A stretch of DNA of 64,000 bases from Plectrocnemia conspersa (GCA_009617715.1 VTFK01000008.1:310001-374000), one strand, 5' to 3'; counted from the first letter of the stretch, positions 12,813 to 26,600 are shown. The notes: generated from the letters alone by a model not told the origin. Program-made: numbers and translations.

Positions 12813-13869
12813 TTAAAAAAATAATGAAAGTTTTAGAACTTAAATATAAACTAAGCCAACTCAGAAAGACATCGCATCTCACATATTGCTCCATAGTTTG
12901 TCTGCATTTCGATATTACACTATTTTATCAATTATTAACTTACTATTTTATACCCACACCAGATTTTTGTTGAACTCGTTATACTAAATAGTACGTAGTT
13001 AACTCGTTAGACACGTCAGGTTTTTTGTTTGCTTGTATACCAATTAACTACAATGGTTACAAGCGTCGCTTGTAACTATTGTGTTTATATGCTTGCATTT
13101 CTATAAAAATCGATAATTACTAATTTTGCAACGGACTCACTAGTACGTAATAAAAACGTTTAAAGCGCCCAGTCATATCAGCATGACAATGACGCAACGG
13201 TTTTCAAAGGCTTTAAACACATTGCGGACAAATTTATGTTTGTTTTAATTTTCTAATAATGTTAGATACAAAAAAATAAATAGCGTCTGTTTGTTTAGCA
13301 GTGAGAGGCTAAAAATGAAAATTATTTCGTCTGGACGACATAGAAAAACGCTTCTCTCAAGAAAAATCATTTAAATTATACCTGCGCGGCCTTTCGATAA
13401 TATTATTTATTTAAAAGCACTACTTAGAAAGTGGGTGCTTTTGAAGGCAATGTTCCGCTCCTTTTATTTATTGTATAATATGTGTAAAAAGGGTTAAAGG
13501 AACTTATATCTGAAATACATCAGTATAGAGATACATCTCAAATAACTGTAGTTTAGTTCAGATTCATTATATATTCTTGCTATGATTTTTTCCAGAGTTG
13601 GGCCCCTCTCGGTAGGCCTGACCACAACGAATCATACCATAAACATATAAATAAAAAATATAATATACCACTCAGTTGATTTTAAATGTGTATAACACTT
13701 TTTAGTCGCATGATGAACTGAATCAGATTTTCGAGTAGGGATTTCGGTCGGGCCTTGTAGCAAAGCTTGTGTACAGAGATAACGACACTTCCACCACGGG
13801 ACATACTTCAAACATCCTGTCCAATGGCATCCACTGAGCAAACAGGCGAAGCTAAAAAATATACACGAC

Positions 13870-16800
13870 TAGCGTGCGAGTGGTGAAAGGTGAGCCAATT
13901 CGTTACTGTTTGACAATTGTTGTGACAACAAAGGACCAAGAACGGGTCACACTTTGGTAATGACATGACACGGCCACGGCAAGACGCGGCCCATTGTCTT
14001 TTTATAAAAAAAAAATCCTTGCAATATGGTAATATTGGAGAGATGTCTAATTGTAGTTAAACACATACATACATAACACAGCATATTTAAAAAATACATT
14101 CTTAAGTCAAACAAAATCAAAGATTGAGTTTCTGAAAACTTGCACTTGGATCAACTATATGACTAATTTGCTTGTGTATTCAATAAATCTAAAATCTTTG
14201 TAGACCATTGAACAGCTGGACTCTACCATTTTAATTATTCACGATTATACCAAAAGACGCCCGGATATGGGTAGGTCATAGGTCCGAACCTGATGTCATT
14301 GCAGTCATTTCCGTCGAACAGTCAGTTTGTTTGCATAATTAATAAATGAGGGTAGTGACGACAAAAAATAAACTATTCAGATTTTTTTAATTTCTGGAAA
14401 GTTCGCATAAAGGTCGAACGGAAAAGGAAATTGACAACAAACAGTACTTTGAGATAATTATTCCCAGAAGAGCGTTTCTTTGACGTATGACTTATATTTT
14501 AAGCAAAGACTGTTAAACTTTTTAAAAAATATTTAATAAATAGTCACAGCTTGAGTGCTCGCGAACCGTAATTATGACACGTTATTTTTTTGTGAATACT
14601 ATTGGAGTGAATCTACATATGTTTACTGCTTGAAGTGACAGGTAAGTTTTAACATATATTTAACGATTTGTGTCACAACGTAAACAATATTTTTTTTCTG
14701 GTATTTAATTTTAAATGACTAAACTTTTATTTGTGCTAATCAAAATTTTGACAGTAAGAATTGTTCAAATTACAATAGTCTTTAAAAAAACTTTTTCTAG
14801 TCCTGATTTTTAAATTTTAGACTTTTGTATTATATTGGAAATTTTTGGTTTTGTTAAGACTATAAAAACATATTAATTGTTATTTTTAATAAATATATAT
14901 TCAATTTGTCAGAAAATAATTAAAGCAATATATTATTTAATAACGATTCTGCTATGTCTAAAATAAAGTAAATTTCATAATAAATGGCAAAAAAAGATAA
15001 TACATATATACTTTATTTGACTTATCAGATTTTAAATACAATTTATAACACACAGTTTGATTTTTTAAATATAACGATCTAATCTGAAAAATCTTACAAT
15101 ATTTCATTTTTATTATTTCAAATTTAAGAAGGTTTTTCTAATACATTTATATATTTCTAGATTTTAAAGAAAATTACTTTTTTATTTTATTAAATTGTGG
15201 TATAATTCCAGCAGCTGTTTACAATTTTGGCATTTAAATTACATAAATGTAAAATTGTTGTCACATATTATTTAGCACGCTGGAACGCCTGTCTTTCAAA
15301 ACTGATTTTTTAAAATTTATAAAAAAAATATTTGATAAATAAAAGTGCACATAATTAAATATAGATCATAATTAAAAAAAACTGCATTTCGAAAATTTTT
15401 AGTTCAGAGAAAAATTGCTTAAAGTAAAACACTGAAAAATTCCGTAATGAACGCAAAAATCTCAAGTTAAACCACATATACAATTTATTTACACAAAAAC
15501 TTTTTTTGCTTCATTATATTAATCCTTTCAGACTAGTGTGCATAATTACGCACAGCAACTATTTTTTTTAATATATTAAAAATCGATTATTTAATACCTA
15601 TAATATTCGGCAGTATAACACGAAAGAGCAAGATTAATGCCATTTTTGCAGCAATAAGTATATTTTATAATAAAAAAAATGCAATTTGTTGCTAGCCTAT
15701 ATTCAAAATTTTTAATTTATAATCCATAAAAAACTAAGATATCAGCAAGTACAAGCAAAATTAAATCATGTATCGCAACTGAATAGACCTCACAGATTTT
15801 AAAATAAAGATAATACAACAAACCTTAAAAATATTTAATAATTACATACTGCATGATTTTATAAAATACAACAATATAATTCTTACGCGTCAGTTTTTTT
15901 ATATAAAAAAAAACAATATTCGAGGACTATTAATATTGTGTATTTTTTTTTTAAATTTAATTAAATAAAAAAATATATTTTTTTTTCAGAATACATTAAT
16001 ACAAAAATGAACGAATAGTATACTTGAGTCCAATCCAAATTGTTTTGCTAAATTTATCTACTCATATTTAAGTTAATTATGACAGTCATGGCCAATCTAA
16101 AAAAAGACAAATTGCATAAAAAAAAACTGTTTCATAAAAAATATCTTTTTAATAGCCGAAATTTCATAATTAACTTTTTTTATTTCTCAAATTGATACGA
16201 ATAATGTTTCTTTTTAAATCTGTCTTAAAGTAATTTATTAATGTAATAATTTGAGCATACTGAGTTGCTGCAACCCATTGATGACAATAAAGTTCACATC
16301 AACAGAAACTAGATGAGCGTTTTCGGCAGCAAGAATAATTAAAATGGAACTACACACTTATTTAAAGTTTTAAATAGTGATTGCTTTGTTATATTTTAAA
16401 TTAAAATTAATAGTTTTGATACATTTTTATATAAAATTACCTTTGTATTTCATACTTTTGGGGAGGGTCTTATATTACATTGTCGGGGGTAGTAAAGGCA
16501 GGAGGGAGGGATTTAAAGACTATGATTATTTAAATATAGAGAATATAACAGTCCTAAAAAATAACTCACTGCATGATATTATAAAATACAACAATATTAT
16601 TTTCATGCATCATAACGATTGCGTGGATTTTAGTCTTTTTAATTTTTTTAGTACGAATTTTAATTTTTTAATACTTTTACACTATATGTTCATATTTGGT
16701 ATCTTACACTTTTCGCAGAAGTTATTTAAATATATCTGAACTAAAATCTCAGTATGATTTTATTATGATATCCCAATTAAAGTAATTATATTTATTAAAA

Positions 16801-19370
16801 ACATATTTAAATTAAATCTATTTATGACTTTTAAATTTAGTTGACAAAATTAATTTTGTCTAATATATATTATTAATATTTGTAAAGCATTTTTTTTTTG
16901 GATAAAGTGTATAATACGAATTTTGAACACAGTGTAAAATTTATTTTATTTTATATTATTATTTATGAAAGCTATGTCATTTTTTATAGCATGACTATAA
17001 AAAATGACTAATCCAAGAATTCGAGTTTCACTCGAACTACGTAAATATAAACATAAAAAATTGTACTTACATAAAGACGTCAAACAAATTTTATCGATTT
17101 TGGCGATAAAACTTATTTACAGAACCACACACATAAACGACCGGGATGATTGATAAACGAATCGCAACATAACACTGGAAACCCAGTCACTGGAACGGAC
17201 CTCGTTTTTAACGGTTTTAAAACGATAGTGGCAAAACCATACGTGTAGAATAATATGTTTTTATCATAAACACAATAATAACAAACGATAAGCTATGAAA
17301 CGTTCTGGCGACGCTACAATTTAGACAAGCACGCTGCTCGAAAAAATAAAAATACTGACACGAAGTTATCAATTTTATATTTTAATTAAATATTAAAAAA
17401 AAATATTTTCTATTTATAAAAACCACTGCGCGGTTTTCAAGAAAATAATAATATTTCAATGTAAATGGTATTTTTTTTCTGCGCGGTTAAATAAGCCTAG
17501 GCAGTCGATTATCTAAAACATGTATTGTAAAAATTTTCTATAAAGATATGATAAAAGTTCAAAAGCAATTCAATAGAATACAATAAGTTTATAAGTTGAT
17601 TTATCAACAAAAATAAACTGAAAAAATACAATCTACATATATTGATTGGTGTATTGCGATATTTATTCAGCTAAAAGAGCATTTTTTTAGAAAACTTACT
17701 CTAATTACGCGGCCAAAGGATCTTAGGAAATACCTGTTTTTATTTATAATAAGTTTAATTAATTATAGCTAATATGGCTCGTAGCGCAAATTTATTATTA
17801 ATTTTTTATTATATTTATATAATAATTTTAATATTCACCTACCTGTTTTTTTACAAATTTTTACGAAGTGTAACGATATATAGCATATTGTACTTGACAA
17901 AGCATATATAAAAAATATTCAGATCATGATAGAAACGAGGTTGCCAACTAAAAATAATAGGTTGTGCAAATTCCATGACGCCGGAGCTCACAGAATGAAA
18001 GTTTTTGTTGCTTCAAAAAATGCTTTGAAGATTCTCTGACATTTATTATAATAATTTTCGATTCTCTAATAAATATGTTTGGTTCTATCATGATTCTTAA
18101 TATTATTTAAATGTGAAAATATTGATTCTAAGCTAATTTGATAATATTTATTTCTTAAAAATATTACAGTAATAAAATTATCAAAAAAAAAATTTTTTCT
18201 TATAAATTGAGACATATATTTGACTATGATATCAATTAAAGAAAACTTGCTAATTTTTTTTATGAGGCCAACTTATTGTTAGTGAAACGTTAAAATATAA
18301 ATAAATAAGCTATTATATAAATGTTTTACTTTTTCGTCATGACTATCAATCATAGTTATATATTTTTTATATAATTTGCTGATATTTGACTTTAAAATTG
18401 GTAATTAATAGATGTTACTTTGAGTTCAAATCTTTTAAGTTTCTAAAATATTTATTTTAATATGGTATAAGTAAACCGCAATATTTAATTATCATTAAAA
18501 ACCAAACTTTATTTATCCATTATTATATTGAGGAAATATTTACTGAAATTATCGTTACAAATAGTTATTAAACATATGTTTGCGAGAAAAAAACGGTATA
18601 ATAACGACTAGATGGTACAAATTATACAGACACCATTTTTTCTATATAAAAAAACAATCCTAAAAAATCTCCAAAAGGGCAAAAAACACTCACCTGAGGG
18701 CAGCAAACGGTAGTGACTCAGGGTTAAATGACAAATTTAAACGCTTCCAGATTCAACAGCTCCGCCCAGAATAATTATGCTAAACTAGTCGACAAAAAAT
18801 GACCCCGACTCCATCCGGGGGTCCTAATTTATTACAACGCACCGATCAATAGTTCTAATCTAATCAGTGGCGTTGTCATGGCTGTTCTGATGACTTATCA
18901 AGTGGAATATTCTGTGCCGAGTGAATAAATACATAAATGCATGATGGGCGGATTTGAATACGCCGGGGAATGGGAATGGATCAGAAATCTAAATTCTGAA
19001 TTTTGAAATAGTTAAAAAAAATAATACAACGTAGAAAAAAGTTCCACGTGTAGATTTGTTTGTAGATAGTTGTGTGACAAATTTATGCTAAGATGTATAA
19101 ATACGGTATAATATTATATAGACTATGTATACGTATTTGAGAAAAATAGTATTGATATATGTTAACATGATGTTCGAGAATCAGTATTTGATATAATATA
19201 AATAACTGCGGGAAATATGTTCATTGCTGGAACACTCACAAATACTGAATAATATGAATAGTTATTAGTTAAAGACACGGTTATACAGTTTGGTAAAAAA
19301 TATATTGTGTCTTGCCAGTAAAAAATATTACTATGTGTATGTACATTTCTAGTGATATTGTAGTATATAT
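13870..19370. other. A+T-rich non-coding stretch
   Basis: Contents are short homopolymer runs, a direct repeat (about 15845-15885 and 16566-16606, sharing CTGCATGAT then TTATAAAATACAACAATAT) and a hairpin (16976-17008). The 120-codon frame at 16377-16739 is low-complexity and unsupported. Confidence 0.45.
16976..17008. repeat. 14-bp hairpin
   Basis: The arms GTCATTTTTTATAG and complement flank CATGA. Confidence 0.7.
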
Positions 19371-19559
19371 AGGATGGTCCACTCTAAACCAGACAGCTGT
19401 CAATAATCACGCGTGTTCAAAGTGTCAATTGTTAGTTTGCAACAACACGATCGTATAACCACAGCTCAACGAGGTTAAAATTGTTCAATTGTTCTACAGA
19501 AATATACATCGAAATTTACGGGAAGATTATGGTCAATTTCATTGTCCTACTGAGCGAAA

Positions 19560-20370
19560 AATTCGCAACGCGGGGAAAAAAATTAAAGAGATTCGAAGCG
19601 TTAGATAGGATGTGCATCATCGTGGCGCCCATTCAGCCGAGAACATTGCTGCTGTAAATGAAAGTGTGGCCGATTCGTCGGCGATCGCAGCTTTTGGCTC
19701 CCTTTATTTTGCATCTAGATTTGCACCTACACCCGTATACAATTCAGAACTGAAGCACAAATGTCATGGACAGCGAAGAATTTACGCAGATTGTGTGTTA
19801 GAGCTGCTGATTTTTCAAAGAAAAATATTTTTTCTGATACGGCACATTTCCACCTCTCTGGGTATGTTACTAAGCATAATTGTCATATATAGGTCGAGAA
19901 AAATCCTCATGTGACTCATGAAAGAGCATTACATGCACGAAATGTGGTTGTTTGGTGCGCATTGTGGTCAGCCGGCGTTATTGAGCCTTACTTTTATTAA
20001 AACGATGAAGGTCGGACTGTGTAACACAATGGTGAGCGCTATAGGCGCATGCTAACCGATTATTTTTGGCACAAATTCAAATATATTGGTGTGGAAGTCA
20101 TGTAGTTCTAACAAGATGGCACAATTTGGCACACATCGGGTGCAACGTTGAATGTTTTGTCGCATTATTTCACGCTTTGGTGACGTTAAATGTCCGCCAT
20201 GATCATATGATTTAACACGGTTCGATTGTTTTTGTGTGGTTACGCTAAGAGTCGTATCTACGCCGATAAACCCGACACGTGAGAGCACCTAAAAACCAAC
20301 AGTCATATTATAGCTGAGAAACCACCCAAAATGTACGAAAAAGTAATCGAAAATTATATAGAAAACAAGT
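19560..20370 (+). pseudogene. Tc1/mariner-superfamily (DDE) transposase remnant
   Basis: The plus-strand frame is broken by several shifts and stops, but motifs occur in the correct order. These are HHRGAHSAENIAAVNESVA, then FSDTAHFHLSGYV (first D, near 19830), RNVVVWCALWSAGVIEPYF (about 19940-20000), QDGTIWHTS (second D, 20112-20138), YDLTRFDCF (third acidic region, about 20207) and the tail MYEKVIENYIEN (20331). The arrangement matches the large IS630/mariner-like family common in insects. The upstream edge may begin near 19375, but I could not pair inverted ends. The long open frames here are fragments or opposite-strand shadows. Confidence 0.75.
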
Positions 20371-21589
20371 TTAGAGGCGACCATTTAATTAATAAAACTT
20401 TTTGCAAAACAATTATTAGTGCTTTCGTCAACATGGCCCTGAGATTTTATTTGATGGGAAATTTTATTATTTTTTGCTTGTTGTATGTGTTTATTGTTCA
20501 ATTTCTGTATGGCTTGTTTCATTGGAATATGAATGACACATATTACGTTAATATATTTTTTAAAAGAAAAACTTAATTTTTCTATGGTTTTAACTTATAT
20601 AAAAATAATTCCACAGTATTTTAAACGTAAGACCGTCTATGTAAAGCATATAATGCAAAATATTCTTAAAAGAAAATGTGAAATTCAATTCAATTAATTG
20701 ATATTTATAAATGAGCAAAGAATCTTGTAGCTCACAAAATTAAAAAGGTTGCCGATTCAAGTCATATTTTTAAAAATGAATCACTATTTGACGCATGCAC
20801 ACACGGGTTTACAATCACTAGCAACGAACACAATTTTACATATAATAAATACCAGCGATAACAGTGTTTGCACTACTTAACCAAATATCGATCGGCGTCG
20901 CTATGGTTCTAATAAAATTATGATACAATACTCTCGACATATTCAACAGTTTGAGAATCGCTTGTGATGCGTTTTAGCTAACAACGCGTGGCAATTTTGT
21001 CACTTTCCGGTGAAATGTTAATCTCTTTCTAAAGCAGTTAAACCTGAACGGTTTGTCGCTCTTCGCTCCCACGGTTTGGGAAGCTCGACCAATTTTCGCG
21101 GCTATATCCGTTTGTCGTTAGATAACGTTCAATATCCAGGTGTTTTACATTACTATCTGTTATTTGAACTCCACGTTGGACTGATAAGAGCTGACGAGTA
21201 ATTGTTGGGTGAAAAAACAACCTAAAACTAAAGAGGGGAGATCGAAACGTTTAGAAAACGCTAAACGTTATCGAATTAGTGTTACAGTAACGGTAATTTG
21301 TTGCCAATATACTTTCAAATCAGCAATATTTAACTAAAATAAAATTCTCAATACTCTAAACTACATATATAATAGAAATGTTACAATTATTTCCATTGAT
21401 TTTTAATCGGTGTAATATAAAAATCACACATTTATAAAACCAAAGAGGATATCGTTATTATATACTAAATAATTTAGGGCTACGAACTCATAATCACACG
21501 TTTCGTGTTCGTAATTTTGTTTGTTATTTTTTTCACAACTTCATGCAAATGTAAATGGGCAAATTTAAATATTATAAATCTTCCCTTGC

Positions 21590-21965
21590 AACATAAAGAA
21601 TATTAGTCTAATGCGTTATAACGAAGTAAATATAATTAACAACTACTAAATAAGTAGTGAGACATTAACCTGAAATCAGTGACATGTATGATTTTAATTA
21701 TAAACTATAATTACAGCTTAAAATCAATAGTTGTCATTACGAGCTATCTCGATTTTATTTTAATTTTCATCACGATATTCATCCGTGAGATTAGGAAAAT
21801 CTAATCTGTGATGATCAATATCAATAATAATTATATACCAATCACTAATCCCGTTCTTCCAGATATGATAAAAATTGAAAAATACTAATTTTCATATGGG
21901 ATTCGAATCCAGGTCTATTATATTAATCACTGACTTATTTAACTGGTTTATTGTGCTGATGATGA
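21590..21965 (-). repeat. SINE family 1, copy D (most complete)
   Basis: This minus-strand copy retains a B-box-like GGATTCGAATCCC at about 21899-21911 and a plausible A-box region near 21940-21960. The body contains CACGATATTCATCCGTGAG (plus-strand reading), and the tail includes CTACTAAATAAGTAGTGAG. The open frame at 21875-22114 crosses it and is not a gene. Confidence 0.68.
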
Positions 21966-22250
21966 ATGACATATCTTATACCATAAATCAGTACCACGTC
22001 AGCCGTTTATGTGCTGATCGTATTTGTTATGCCATCACTACACTCTGTGGAAGCTGGCCAAGGATGGAGAATATTGTGGGTTACTTCGGTCGAGTTCGGT
22101 TCTGCCCGCTCTAAAATCTCTCGGAAGTTGTCCGAGGTTACCGAGAACGGGAGGTAAAGTGGGGGTAATTCAGTCGACTTGGGCAGCTTCGAACGCTTTC
22201 GAACATTGTCGGCAAACGGACCGAAGTCGGAGCTGCTCTTTCGAGCGCGA

Positions 22251-22310
22251 GCGGTGAGATACTTTCCCTTTCGCTCTCTCGCGTGTTAAGTGACGAGAGT
22301 GAGAGAGATA
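22251..22310 (+). repeat. dispersed GC-richer repeat block, copy 1
   Basis: GTGAGATAC.TTCCCTTTCG then CTCTCTCGCGTGTTAAGTGA and CGAGAGTGAGAGAGATAA recur in reverse complement at 62370-62432. The open frames that cross 22024-22397 on both strands are explained by this composition. Confidence 0.6.
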
Positions 22311-22562
22311 ATGATATGGTGTTTCGCAAACTGAGATAGAACGAGTAACTCGTTTAAATTTCAGTATGCGCGTAGGCGTCCTATGGTTAGCACGCATGAC
22401 GAGCGCTGCATCGTGGTCACGTGGTCAATTTATAATACCACATGCTTATCGGGGACTTCGACATCTTTGAATATTTTAGGGCACCAAAAGGGATTAATTA
22501 TATTTTTGATAGTATATTCTTCTAACAGATATCGTTATTATATTTTTTCATATAAAATTAAA

Positions 22563-22622
22563 TTTTGCAAAATGCCGACAAAATCTTTGTCGGCATTTTG
22601 CAAAAGCCGACAAAGATTTTGC
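22563..22622. repeat. perfect 20-bp hairpin plus a third repeat unit
   Basis: The arms at 22563-22582 and 22586-22605 (TTTTGCAAAATGCCGACAAA and its complement) surround a 3-nt loop. A further unit, GCCGACAAAGATTTTGC, follows directly at 22606-22622. Confidence 0.8.
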
Positions 22623-23022
22623 GTAAATTGAATATTTACGACCGAAAAGTTTTCACTGATATTGTATTGGTTAGTGCCCACACAAACTTTTATAATTATC
22701 ATTAGCGTAATTTTAATAATATGACAATTTAAAAATTGAGATTATTTGACACATTTTTCGATCGCGCGCAAATATAAACCGCAGTCCGGACGGCATATCA
22801 AATTTGCGACAGTTTGGTCGCTTACTCGAAGTCATAGGTCTCGGCCGACTTCAGTTGTAACTTCGGTTTGGACAACTTCCAGAGAGTGTAGTGCAAAAGT
22901 GCATCATTCGAAAGCGGATTTTAAATAAAAGTCAACGTAGATAAAAACTCAATTTTCGGTGTCTGTGACGTATTTATAAAACTCTAAGATGACATTATAA
23001 TATTTATTTAAATTAAATTAAG

Positions 23023-23062
23023 ACCATCATAACAGGTTACCCTAATGCGGCACGATGGTCGA
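23023..23062 (-). repeat. stem-loop retroelement tail, copy 1
   Basis: The outer arms GACCATCAT and its near complement enclose a loop containing GGTTACCCTAATGCG. A dinucleotide-like TA tract follows at about 23095-23120. Related hairpins occur at 27088-27126 and 41176-41217. Confidence 0.55.
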
Positions 23063-23154
23063 AAATAATAATTGTATTATTTCAATACAAAAAAATATAT
23101 GTATATATATATACATATAAAGAATCAAACAAAAAAATCATAGAATAGCAAAAT

Positions 23155-23926
23155 TAAATGATACGAAACGGACCAGCTCATCGTATTAAGGAGCCGGATG
23201 AATTTGTAACTGCCGTATATATGTCATTAGTAAATAAGAAAAATAACAGAGGGCCCAGGTTGGACCATTGAGGAACCCTCGCTTCGACGATTGGCTGCCA
23301 TAAGTTACAAACTGTCTACGATCGCTCAAATAACTGGAGAATAACCGAGTTAAATCATCCGATCAACCGAGGTACAATATTTTTTATTAATAGCCCATGA
23401 CAAACCTTGTCGAAGGCCTTCTCAAAATCTGTATATATGACGTCTACTTGAATTACCGCATCAAGAGATTTTGTCACCGTTTTGGTGAAAGACAAAGGTT
23501 AGTAAGAGTAGAATGGGCGGTACGAAACCCATACTGTTGGTCCAAAAAAACTTGCCAAAAGTGATTAAAGACAAATCTATGAATAATTATTTCAAACAAT
23601 TTAGAAGGAGCTGACAACACTGCGACTGGTCTATAATTCTTTATCAATAGTGTAACTTTTGTGCAATTCCATAGATCAGGAAATGATGATGTCTTGAGAA
23701 TTAGATCAAAAATACGTTTCAGAGGAGCAGCGAGACTGACTTCGCAACCCTTCAAAATCAAATCAGGGACAGCAGAACGCACTGTCTTCAATTTATTAAA
23801 GCCGTATTTAAGATTTGAGCGCTCAGTTTCTATGATGGTCATTACTGAAGACCAAGAACAAGGAGAAGGAAGTGACTGAGCAGAAGGTGAAAAATATTCC
23901 TTGAAAACGGAACAAAAATTTACCAT
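23155..23926 (-). pseudogene. non-LTR retrotransposon (Jockey-like) reverse transcriptase fragment
   Basis: The minus-strand frame contains VFKEYFSPSAQ, then PDLILKGCEVSLAAPLKRIF, LILKTSSFPDLWNCTKVTLL, IKNYRPVAVLSAPSKLFE and FLDQQYGFRTAHST. After a frameshift it continues VIYTDFEKAFDKVCH and VEARVPQWSNLGPLLF. These are the ordered fingers/palm motifs of Jockey-clade reverse transcriptases. The YADD active site downstream is missing, because the fragment stops near 23155. The first half is open at 23474-23926. The retained piece is internal to ORF2; both ends are truncated. Confidence 0.85.
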
Positions 23927-24834
23927 TTTATATTTAAAAAAATAAAAAATATTATAGAGTATTGATAAAAAAACGAATGATGCAGCTGAAATCAGCGTAA
24001 GATATTATCACAGAAGCAAAAATACTGTTGTGGCGTAACCTTTAAAAATATCACAAAACGCACATTTTAACGATTATTAGCAGTTAAATCGGTTTCTTAA
24101 CGGCACAATTGCAAAATCTTATATTTATTCGCTAAGCACGCGATATACAACATTGTACTCTTATTTACTCATTAAATATAAACTTTATATTATGTCGTTG
24201 AAACGATGTTACTAGACCTTGCTAATATTTTATTACCGCTTCTTATTTTATCACATTTACAAGAAATCCTTCACCGGGAACAATTATTGAAACTGATAAA
24301 AAGCTGCAGCGTACACAATCGAAGAATTATCGATTTAGATTTGAAGTCAACAGAACAGACGATGTATTTATGCTAACGACGATTGAGTTTGAAGAAAATG
24401 GATACGTGAGCACGAAGCAAATGACATAAGCGTACTGCATCATTTGCGAGATTTGCAAATTCAATTTGCATGCGATTAGAATCGAGTTTTTCAAATCAGA
24501 GTCACGAACGCAACGTAATTGAAGATTACAACAATTTCCAGTTGGGATCATATTGGCTACGATCCAAAATAATCAAAAATTAGTATGTACATGGAAAGTA
24601 AAGAATATGAATATGTTAACTGACATTTTTGTCGGAAAACGACTATATTATTCACTTCACTAATAAGTGTGTTCTTTCAAATGAAAACACCCGTATTTAT
24701 AGTGATATAAAACATGCCTCTATTAATCAAATAAATTATTTAACAATTGATTCTGTAGATTCAGAAGAAAAAAATGCTGTGAAAAATTAGAAAAGGCGTG
24801 AATTTATTAATTTACATTTTTTATTAAATCTTCC

Positions 24835-25150
24835 GTTGTAACCTGACAGGCGTAAGCCCAATGCGTTACAACGGGCAAATCTGTATCAACTGAGTAAGTC
24901 AATCCTACAAGTATGTATTAACCACCAGACTGAAAGTTTGAGAATCGGTGACATTTAAATATATTAATAATTATAAATTATTATGTGTAGTATAATTTAT
25001 AACCAATAGATGTCAATGCAGCTGGGACCGGATTTTTATATTAGCACATTTTTTATTAATACAAATTCGGGTGTCGCTGCCGGGGCTCGAACCCGCAACC
25101 TTAAAGTTACTAGTCTGAGACGATACGGACTACGCTATTCCGTCCTAGAT
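24835..25150 (-). repeat. tRNA-derived SINE, family 2, copy B
   Basis: The minus-strand head has an A-box-like TAGCGTAGTCCG (near 25128-25140) and B-box GGTTCGAGCCC (near 25086-25096). The 3' end forms a stem-loop (24836-24880) whose arms are GTTACAACGG and its complement. It is homologous to 8390-8685. Confidence 0.78.
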
Positions 25151-26269
25151 TATTATTATTATACTATTATTTATCTATATTAAATATTATTTGAAAAATA
25201 TACTAAAATACTATAGGTTATGTGATGCATGCTCTAAATAAAAATATAAACGCCCCATAAATTAAATAAATTGTTCGAATGCATTTAACCTACCATTGAA
25301 CAAATTACATTACCGAATGATTCAGCTCTACTTTTAAATAAACTAATTTTTTCGTGTCAAAAACGATACAAATTTATGATAAAGATAAACATTTCAATTA
25401 TCATTCCCAAAATAAAAATATGTATTTGATATAAATTATATAAATATAGATAAATTTACAAATGTATAAATATATTGCAACTACGAGTTCTTGCCTTATG
25501 GTCTTCTATCTCCCCTTTCGTTACATAAAAGTAAGTTTAAATAAAAACATTATTAATACTTGCGTTAAATGTTTGAAAATATAAAAATAAATTGGCAAAA
25601 GAATTTGCTAACAAATCGCAAATACATTGTATAAATTCTGTCTGAATGACACTGAGTATTTAAGTTTCTTTTTATATAATATTGCTTCTTCAATTCGCAC
25701 GTATGTCGCAATACAGAAATGACACAGGTCACATTTATTTAAAAACAATTATAATGCACACCTAAAATAGTTGAGTACCATTCCACATACATTTTACCAG
25801 CGCCTCATAGCTATCACGGAAAAAATCATTGTGTTGGGAAAGTTTGTTGAAAAGTTGGAAGGTTCGTGCAAGAGGAGTGTTAGCGCTTACGCCGCGCAAG
25901 AATAAAGGAAGCGATCGCGACTCTTTAACTCTTTGAAAGTCGCAATATATGGCCCTTATTGCGCAAATTGTGAATTAAATTATATTTTTCATTTATAATT
26001 TGTATCCACTATATTATACAATTTATTATCAACGTGTACGGTATAGTTTATGGAAAGACGATTTAGAGATTTGATCTTTTAAAACTTGTTTTGGCTTAAA
26101 TGTTTTTTTTTGTGTTTTGACGTTTTATCCGGAACGTAGTCAAGAAAAAGTTAATTAAAGATATATTCAAATTTTGTTTTCTCAAGTTTTTCATTAAATT
26201 TTTACTACAGATCATACGTATGTTGGAGTCGCGTAGCGGGAAATTTCATGATTTAAAAAATATTTTATG

Positions 26270-26600
26270 GATATAGGCGTTTTAGCTGCTGCCGCCGCTT
26301 ATCTGAAACACGCTATTGATTTGCGCTTTTATCGTCGTCATGTCGGGCAGCGCACATGTTGGATATTCGTGGAAATCCGCCGTGAAAGCTGTCGGTCGCC
26401 CTCATGAGGTGAGCAAACAAGCACCGAGCGATAAGCGTTATCGGCGAGCCTTTGCCTGTTTCGGATCGGGTTGTCACAGGAAAGAAAGAAAGGAAAAGAA
26501 ACGGCGAGAACCAGCCACGCCATGCTCGATAACTCCGTATCCGGAACGAGCGATATGGTTTTGACCGTTGAACCCGTTCAGCGACAAACAGAAAACCCAT
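26270..26600. other. CpG-containing island, unexplained
   Basis: This is an even-composition block in otherwise A+T-rich DNA left of the golgin exons. Overlapping open frames on both strands (26316-26564 plus, 26313-26681 minus) are typical of composition rather than coding. There is no recognised product. Confidence 0.35.

Larger units (their letters stand above)
11711..13620. mobile_element. element or repeat pair with ~230-bp inverted ends
   Basis: The left arm, about 11711-11943, starts CAGGCCTGCCGAGAGGGG. The right arm, about 13393-13620, is its diverged reverse complement, ending GGTAGGCCTG. Matching blocks in order include the AACTACAGTT region, the TATCTCTATACTGATG region, AAAGGAGCGGAACATTGCCT and GCACCCACT. 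The interior holds a SINE fragment, a MITE half and a hairpin (12064-12101). No 8-bp duplication flanks the outer ends, so this is either one old foldback element or two separate copies in opposite orientation. Confidence 0.6.

Noticed and set aside
16377..16739. 120-codon plus-strand open frame
   Set aside because: Low-complexity, rich in Leu/Ile/Phe/Tyr/Asn as expected from A+T-rich DNA; no family motif, splice or start context.
18690..18760. Possible golgin exon with a gtgagtg donor on the minus strand
   Set aside because: No frame upstream of the donor stays open with coiled-coil character, and no acceptor is clear.
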